A DNA stretch of 64,000 bases, from assembly GCA_963800335.1 (NCBI GenBank), contig CAWDAN010000001.1:310001-374000 (forward strand). The letters are read 5' to 3'. This document shows positions 59,829 through 64,000 of the stretch, in pieces. Source of the DNA: Flavisphingopyxis sp963800335. Lineage in GTDB: Bacteria; Pseudomonadota; Alphaproteobacteria; Sphingomonadales; Sphingomonadaceae. Made by a program: the position numbers and the translations under genes. The stretch's first letter is position 1, and each line of letters opens with the position of its first letter. Below the pieces are notes generated by a model. That model saw nothing but the letters and a program-made list of their open reading frames with translations. It did not search any database and was not told where the DNA came from.

Positions 59829-60124
59829 TCGAAAACCAGAAAATCAGGCCAGCGCAGGTCGTCGGTCCCCTGGGGGAGCCGCTGACGATCAATTCGCTGC
59901 CGCCGCCCGAAACGACCCGCTGGGTCGTCCGGCGCAAGGCAGAGGTTGTCGCTGCGGTCAATGGTGGGCTTCTCAGCGTTGATGACGTGTGCGACCGTTA
60001 TGGTCTGACGACCGAGGAATTCGCCGGTTGGCAGCGGGCCATCGATCGCTCGGGCATGCCCGGTCTTCGCGTCACCCGAATCCAGCATTATCGCGACCTG
60101 TACGAGCGCCAGCAGAAATACTGA
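59825..60124 (+). CDS. sciP: CtrA inhibitor SciP (DUF1153)
   Basis: Helix-turn-helix protein of 99 residues that, in Caulobacter, binds CtrA-activated promoters and blocks their transcription. Sequence: MIENQKIRPAQVVGPLGEPL, RWVVRRKAEVVAAVNGGLLS, CDRYGLTTEEFAGWQRAIDR, MPGLRVTRIQHYRDLYERQQ, an almost standard DUF1153/SciP, the strongest cell-cycle marker in the window and diagnostic of Alphaproteobacteria. A terminator follows at 60182-60208. Its candidate CtrA site is at 59381-59396. Confidence 0.94.
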   Translation: MIENQKIRPAQVVGPLGEPLTINSLPPPETTRWVVRRKAEVVAAVNGGLLSVDDVCDRYGLTTEEFAGWQRAIDRSGMPGLRVTRIQHYRDLYERQQKY

Positions 60125-60181
60125 CGATCAGGTCAGCGAACTGATCTTCGGATCGTTTTGACAGCGTAACAAGATAGCAAT

Positions 60182-60208
60182 AGGGTCGCCTTCGGGCGGC
60201 CCTTTTTC
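60182..60208 (+). terminator. Rho-independent terminator after sciP
   Basis: AGGGTCGCC, loop TTCG, GGCGGCCCT (with one G-T pair), then TTTTTC. It ends the sciP operon. Confidence 0.82.
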
Positions 60209-60259
60209 GTTACGCCGTCCGGCTGCGAACGACGCTGTGACGAATGACCTTTCGGTAAC

Positions 60260-60286
60260 GGAACAATCTTTCGCCTCGGCGGTTTC
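60260..60286 (+). promoter_or_regulatory. EcfG-type general stress promoter
   Basis: GGAAC (60260-60264), 16 bases, then GGTTTC. The EcfG/sigma-EcfG consensus is GGAAC-N16/17-CGTT; one -10 base differs. It would start transcription about 50 bases before the GlsB-like gene, which is a typical general-stress target. Confidence 0.6.
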
Positions 60287-60344
60287 TTTCTCAACGGCCA
60301 ATACGGATTCATTGCCGTAACTACAGGTTCAACAGGAGGATAAC

Positions 60345-60608
60345 ATGGGTATCATTATCGCAATCATCGTCGGCGGCATTATCGGCTGGCTCGCCAGTAT
60401 CGTCATGCGCACCGACGCACAGCAGGGCATCCTGCTCAACGTCATTGTCGGCGTCGTCGGTTCGTTCCTCGGCAACTGGCTGGGCGGACTGTTCGGTTCG
60501 GGCGCCACGCTGACCGACTTCAGCCCCATCGGCCTGTTGTGGTCGCTGATCGGTGCCATCGTCCTGCTGGCGATCGTCAACCTCGTTCGTCGCGGCAGCG
60601 TTCGCTAA
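60345..60608 (+). CDS. GlsB/YeaQ/YmgE-family stress membrane protein
   Basis: 87-residue, mostly hydrophobic protein (IIIAIIVGGIIGWLASIVM, GILLNVIVGVVGSFLGNWLG, LLWSLIGAIVLLAIVNLV) of the transglycosylase-associated/GlsB family found in stress-induced inner membranes. AGGAGG precedes ATG 60345 by 6 bases. The GGAAC...GGTT promoter at 60260 and a following terminator (60638) make it a single-gene, stress-regulated unit. Confidence 0.92.
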   Translation: MGIIIAIIVGGIIGWLASIVMRTDAQQGILLNVIVGVVGSFLGNWLGGLFGSGATLTDFSPIGLLWSLIGAIVLLAIVNLVRRGSVR

Positions 60609-60637
60609 ACCACCGCGAAACAAATGGACTAAGGATC

Positions 60638-60667
60638 GGCCCGGCTTTTGCCGGGCCTTTTCTTTGT
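60638..60667 (+). terminator. Rho-independent terminator after GlsB-like gene
   Basis: GGCCCGGC, loop TTTT, GCCGGGCC, followed by TTTTCTTTG. Ten or so bases after the gene's stop region, strong GC stem. Confidence 0.88.
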
Positions 60668-60742
60668 GCGCATTCAGGAAAATGGGTCTATACGGCGCCG
60701 ATCCCGACACATTTCCGACATGGATCGGTGGCAAGCCGCATA

Positions 60743-60779
60743 AAATAGGCTTGCAGCGGGTGACCTATTTATGTAATAC
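60743..60779 (+). promoter_or_regulatory. Sigma70-like promoter with overlapping inverted repeat, RND operon
   Basis: TTGCAG (60751-60756), 17-base spacer, TAATAC (60774-60779), a good housekeeping promoter by spacing. Overlying it is AAATAGG (60743-60749) and CCTATTT (60764-60770), perfect 7-bp arms 14 bases apart. The arms bracket the -35, a usual place for a TetR-type repressor. Starts about 37 bases before the adaptor gene ATG 60823. Confidence 0.7.
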
Positions 60780-60822
60780 ACCGGCGGTCTGAACCAGCCT
60801 TGGATATGCGGAAGTGAAAGCG

Positions 60823-62052
60823 ATGAACCTCGAAAGCCCGATTGCCGGCGACACCCAATGGCACGATGCCACGTCCGAGGCTCCCTCGCGGCGCCGGCGC
60901 AACATCATCATCGCGGTCGTTGTCGCGCTGATCGCGATCGCCGCGATCGCTTTTGCGATGACGCGTGGCAACGGTGAGCCAGCGCCGGCCGAGAATGCGC
61001 CTGCGGCTGCAGCCGACGGCGCCGACAGCAAGGGTGCTGCGGTGGTGTCGATCATCGTGCCTGGCAACCAGACTGTAACGCGAGAGATCACCGCGACGGG
61101 CAGCCTTGCGGCGCGCCGAGAGATGCCCGTCGGCATTCCCGGCGAGGGCGGCCAGGTGTCGCGCGTACTGGTCGAGCCGGGTCAATGGGTTGGCGCGGGA
61201 CAGACGCTCGCGACGATCGACGCTTCGGTCCAGACGCAGAATGCCAGGGCGCTCGCTGCGCAGGTTCGTGTCGCGCAGGCCGATGCAAACCTCGCGCAGG
61301 CAGAACTCGATCGCGCCCGCAAGCTGGTCGAACGCGGTTTCATCTCGCAGGCCGACATCGATCGCAAGACGGCAACCCGCGATGCCGCCAACGCGCGCGT
61401 ATCGGTCGCCCAGGCACAGCTCGGCCAAGCGCAGGCGAGCAATCGCCGCCTCGCCATCCGGGCGCCCGCGTCCGGGCTCGTGCTCACGCGAAATGTCGAA
61501 CCGGGACAGGTCGTCAGCGCCGGTTCGGGCGCGCTCTTCACCATCGCCAAGGGCGGCGAAATGGAATTGCTCGCACAACTCAGCGAGGACGATCTGGCGC
61601 AGGTTTCGGTCGGCGTTCCGGCAACCGTCGTGCCGGTCGGATCGAACCGCGAGATCACCGGCAATGTCTGGCAGATTTCACCCGTGATCGACGCACAGAA
61701 CCGTCAGGGCACCGCGCGGATCGCGGTCCCCTATGACCGCGGCATCCGCCCCGGCGGCTTTGCCAGCGCGACGATCAAGGCGGGCGCCAGCAGCGCGCCG
61801 GTGCTGCCCGAATCGGCGGTGATGAACGACGCCAAGGGCAATTACGTCTATATTATCGACAAGGATAACAAGGTCGTCCGCCGCGCGGTGACCACGGGAA
61901 CCGTGACTGCGGCGGGCCTGACGATTGCTTCGGGACTGAAGGGCGACGAGCGCGTCGTTGCCTTTGCCGGCGGCTTCCTCAACCCCGGCGAGATCGTCAA
62001 ACCCAAGTTGATGGCGCAGTCAGCGGGCACGCCCGCGACTCAGGCCCGATAA
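60823..62052 (+). CDS. RND efflux periplasmic adaptor (HlyD/MFP)
   Basis: Membrane fusion protein that couples an RND pump to the outer membrane channel. 409 residues with an N-terminal membrane anchor (RRRNIIIAVVVALIAIAAIA), lipoyl-like EGGQVSRVLVEPGQWVGAGQ, a coiled-coil hairpin (QADANLAQAELDRARKLVER to AQAQLGQAQASNRRLA), then a beta-barrel (APASGLVLTRNVEPGQVVS) and an MP domain. ATG 60823 has GGAAG about 10 bases upstream; GTG 60814 is the weaker alternative. The pump gene starts 28 bases after its stop. Confidence 0.92.
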   Translation: MNLESPIAGDTQWHDATSEAPSRRRRNIIIAVVVALIAIAAIAFAMTRGNGEPAPAENAPAAAADGADSKGAAVVSIIVPGNQTVTREITATGSLAARREMPVGIPGEGGQVSRVLVEPGQWVGAGQTLATIDASVQTQNARALAAQVRVAQADANLAQAELDRARKLVERGFISQADIDRKTATRDAANARVSVAQAQLGQAQASNRRLAIRAPASGLVLTRNVEPGQVVSAGSGALFTIAKGGEMELLAQLSEDDLAQVSVGVPATVVPVGSNREITGNVWQISPVIDAQNRQGTARIAVPYDRGIRPGGFASATIKAGASSAPVLPESAVMNDAKGNYVYIIDKDNKVVRRAVTTGTVTAAGLTIASGLKGDERVVAFAGGFLNPGEIVKPKLMAQSAGTPATQAR

Positions 62053-62079
62053 CGCAACCATGCCCAGCGGGACCGACAC

Positions 62080-64000
62080 ATGAACTTTCGCAATATCTCG
62101 GCTTGGTCGATCCGCAATCCGGTCGTGCCTCTGGTGCTGTTCGCCGGGCTCCTGCTCGCGGGTCTCGTCAGCTTCGCCAGGCTCGACGTCAACAACAACC
62201 CCGACATCGATTTTCCCGCGGTGCAGGTGACGATCGTCCAGCCGGGCGCTGCCCCGACCGAAATCGAGACGCAGATCACCCAGCGGGTCGAGGCCGCGAT
62301 CCGATCGATCAATGGTGTCGATTCGATCAATTCGACGTCGTCCGAGGGCCGCGCGAGCGTCTTCGTCCAGTTCCAGATCGGGACCGGCATCGACGTCAAC
62401 GACGCGGTCAACGAGGTCAAGAACGCGGTCGACCAGACGCGCAGCGAGCTGCCTGACGGCATTCTCGAGCCGCAGGTATCGAAGGTCGATATCGCCGGCC
62501 AGCCGATCGGATATTATGCGGTTGAGGCGTCGGACATGACGCTCGAACAGCTGTCGTGGTTTGTCGACGATACCGTGTCGAAGCGATTGCTCGGTATCGA
62601 GGGCATGGCCAATGTCGGGCGCAGCGGCGGCGTCGACCGCGAGATTCGCGTTATCCTCAACCCCGCGCGGATGCAGGCGCTCGGCGTCACTGCATCGCAG
62701 ATCAACAACGCGCTTCGATCGGTCAATTTCAATGCTGCTGGCGGCCAGGCCGAAATCGCGGGATCGCGCCAGTCGGTCCGCGTGCTCGGCAATGCCGGCA
62801 CCGCGCTGGCGCTGGCGCAGACGCGTATCGGGATCGGCGGCGGGCGGACGATCGCGCTGCAGGACGTCGCCGATGTTACCGACAGCTATGGCGAGCAACG
62901 TTCGATCGCCAAGGTCGACGGCAAGCAGGTCGTCATCTTCAGCATGGAGCGCGCCAAGGGATCGTCCGACGTCACGGTTTACGACGCCGCGGTCGAGACT
63001 CTCAAGAAAATCGAAAGCGAAAATCCGGGGGTCACCTTCCGCTCGCTCGGCACCAGCGTCGATTACACGCGTGGGCAATACCACAGTTCGATCGAGGCAA
63101 TGGTCGAAGGCGCCGTGCTCGCCGTTATCGTCGTCTTCCTGTTCCTGCGCGACTGGCGTTCGACGATCATTTCGGCGATCGCGATTCCGCTGTCGGCGAT
63201 CCCGACCTTCTGGTTCATGGACCTGATGGGCTTTTCGCTGAATGGCCTCAGCCTGCTCGCGCTCGGCCTTGTCGCGGGTGTGCTGGTCGATGACGCGATC
63301 GTCGAGATCGAGAATATCGTGCGGCACATGCGGATGGGCAAATCGGCCTATCAGGCATCGATCGATGCCGCCGACGAGATCGGTCTAGCCGTCGTCGCGA
63401 CGACGATGTCGATCGTCGCAGTGTTCCTGCCGGTTGCGCTGATGCCCGGCATTTCAGGCCAGTTCTTCAAGAGCTTTGGCTTTACTGTCGTTGCCGCAGT
63501 GCTGATGAGCCTTGCCGTAGCGCGGATGATCACGCCGATGATCGCGGCCTATTTCCTCAAGGCCAAGGGCCAGCAGTCGCATGGCGAAGGCTGGATGATG
63601 GACCGCTATATGGGCATCCTGCGCTGGACGCTCAAACATCGCTGGTCGTCGGTTGTCGCGGGAACGACCGCCTTGCTGCTGACGGTCGCGATGTTCGCGA
63701 TCATCCCGCAGCAATTCCAGCCGACGGTCAACAGCAACGACAGCCAGGTCAAGATCGAGATGGTCCCTGGCACGACGATCCAGCAGACCGAGGCGCTGGC
63801 CGACCGCGTCGGCGCGATCCTTTCGGCGCAGCCCGAGGTCGAGATCGCGCTCGAATCGATCCGCGAGGGCAGCGCCAATATCTACATCACGCTCAAGAAG
63901 GATCGCGCGATGACGAGCGTCGAGTGGGAGCGTTCGCTCGCCCCGCGTCTCGCCCAGATCGCCGATGCACGGGTCAGCTTCGCCTCGCAGAACAATGGCG
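62080..64000 (+). CDS. RND multidrug/solute efflux pump, AcrB-like (3' end beyond window)
   Basis: Proton-driven inner membrane pump of the AcrB/MexB family (HAE1). 640 residues visible, no stop. N-terminal NFRNISAWSIRNPVVPLVLF membrane helix; NPDIDFPAVQVTIVQPGAAP, TQRVEAAIRSINGVDSINST, the proton-relay helix 4 in GLVAGVLVDDAIVEIENIVR with the two Asp (DD), and TMSIVAVFLPVALMPGISGQ. This is the standard order. Substrate not deducible. No outer membrane channel gene is visible in the window. Confidence 0.95.
   Translation, partial: MNFRNISAWSIRNPVVPLVLFAGLLLAGLVSFARLDVNNNPDIDFPAVQVTIVQPGAAPTEIETQITQRVEAAIRSINGVDSINSTSSEGRASVFVQFQIGTGIDVNDAVNEVKNAVDQTRSELPDGILEPQVSKVDIAGQPIGYYAVEASDMTLEQLSWFVDDTVSKRLLGIEGMANVGRSGGVDREIRVILNPARMQALGVTASQINNALRSVNFNAAGGQAEIAGSRQSVRVLGNAGTALALAQTRIGIGGGRTIALQDVADVTDSYGEQRSIAKVDGKQVVIFSMERAKGSSDVTVYDAAVETLKKIESENPGVTFRSLGTSVDYTRGQYHSSIEAMVEGAVLAVIVVFLFLRDWRSTIISAIAIPLSAIPTFWFMDLMGFSLNGLSLLALGLVAGVLVDDAIVEIENIVRHMRMGKSAYQASIDAADEIGLAVVATTMSIVAVFLPVALMPGISGQFFKSFGFTVVAAVLMSLAVARMITPMIAAYFLKAKGQQSHGEGWMMDRYMGILRWTLKHRWSSVVAGTTALLLTVAMFAIIPQQFQPTVNSNDSQVKIEMVPGTTIQQTEALADRVGAILSAQPEVEIALESIREGSANIYITLKKDRAMTSVEWERSLAPRLAQIADARVSFASQNNG

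Noticed and set aside
1..64000. Prophage, IS element, integron, CRISPR or secretion cluster
   Set aside because: No transposase, integrase, capsid, cas or repeat-spacer pattern was found; the genes are mostly conserved chromosomal functions.

Overview
This is a GC-rich (roughly 65 percent by eye) chromosomal window from an alphaproteobacterium, most likely a member of the Sphingomonadales. The evidence is a SciP (DUF1153) cell-cycle regulator next to a CtrA-like site, an EcfG-type general stress promoter, a SUF operon as the only visible Fe-S system, a pabB-pabC fusion, and a short intergenic repeat of a kind I associate with sphingomonads (GAGC(T/C)TGTCGAAG). It is dense core chromosome. I see no prophage, IS element, CRISPR array, integrase or plasmid functions.

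Layout. 1-5.2 kb: ftsK (cut by the window edge), a UbiH-type hydroxylase, a LON-domain protein and a thioredoxin/TPR protein. 5.3-8.1 kb: tRNA-Gly, a strong bidirectional terminator, a tiny Gly-rich peptide gene and a CHASE2-GGDEF-EAL protein. 8.3-23 kb: fatty-acid enzymes (acyl-CoA dehydrogenase, FadD), TsaC/Sua5, GalU, two MsrA, an M48 protease, pabBC, an aspartate-type aminotransferase and the thrS-infC pair. 23-35.7 kb: a small membrane-protein/XRE operon, two alpha/beta hydrolases, a TPR protein, a SIMPL protein, GloA-GloB, a second acyl-CoA synthetase, gamma-glutamyltransferase, PyrD and a DUF885 lipoprotein. 35.7-41.4 kb: the SUF operon (rrf2-sufB-C-D-S-T-A) behind a long palindrome. 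41.4-44.2 kb: phenylalanine hydroxylase behind a leader-peptide attenuator, and a cytochrome P450. 44.4-64 kb: transporters, aroC-fabI-yihY-dnaJ, pdxH-CDF-phzF, a PilZ protein, a serine hydrolase, MnmA, SciP, a GlsB-like stress protein and the start of an RND efflux operon cut by the window end.

The most interesting signal lies upstream of phhA (42.5-42.7 kb, minus strand). A 39-codon leader contains four consecutive Tyr codons. It is followed by a Rho-independent terminator and by a segment that can form a 13-bp competing antiterminator. This has the architecture of ribosome-mediated transcription attenuation sensing tyrosine, the product of the PhhA reaction. Other regulatory observations are an AUA start codon for infC, a 10-bp-arm palindrome before the suf regulator, an inverted repeat over the RND promoter, and GACAT/ATGTC boxes before the XRE operon.

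A caution on the sequence itself. Eight otherwise well-conserved genes contain 12 single-base frameshifts, 11 of them +1, including two in sufC, which should be indispensable. Removing the inferred extra bases restores full-length family proteins, and the arithmetic closes in every case. I read these as probable consensus errors, not gene decay, and annotate the genes across the breaks.
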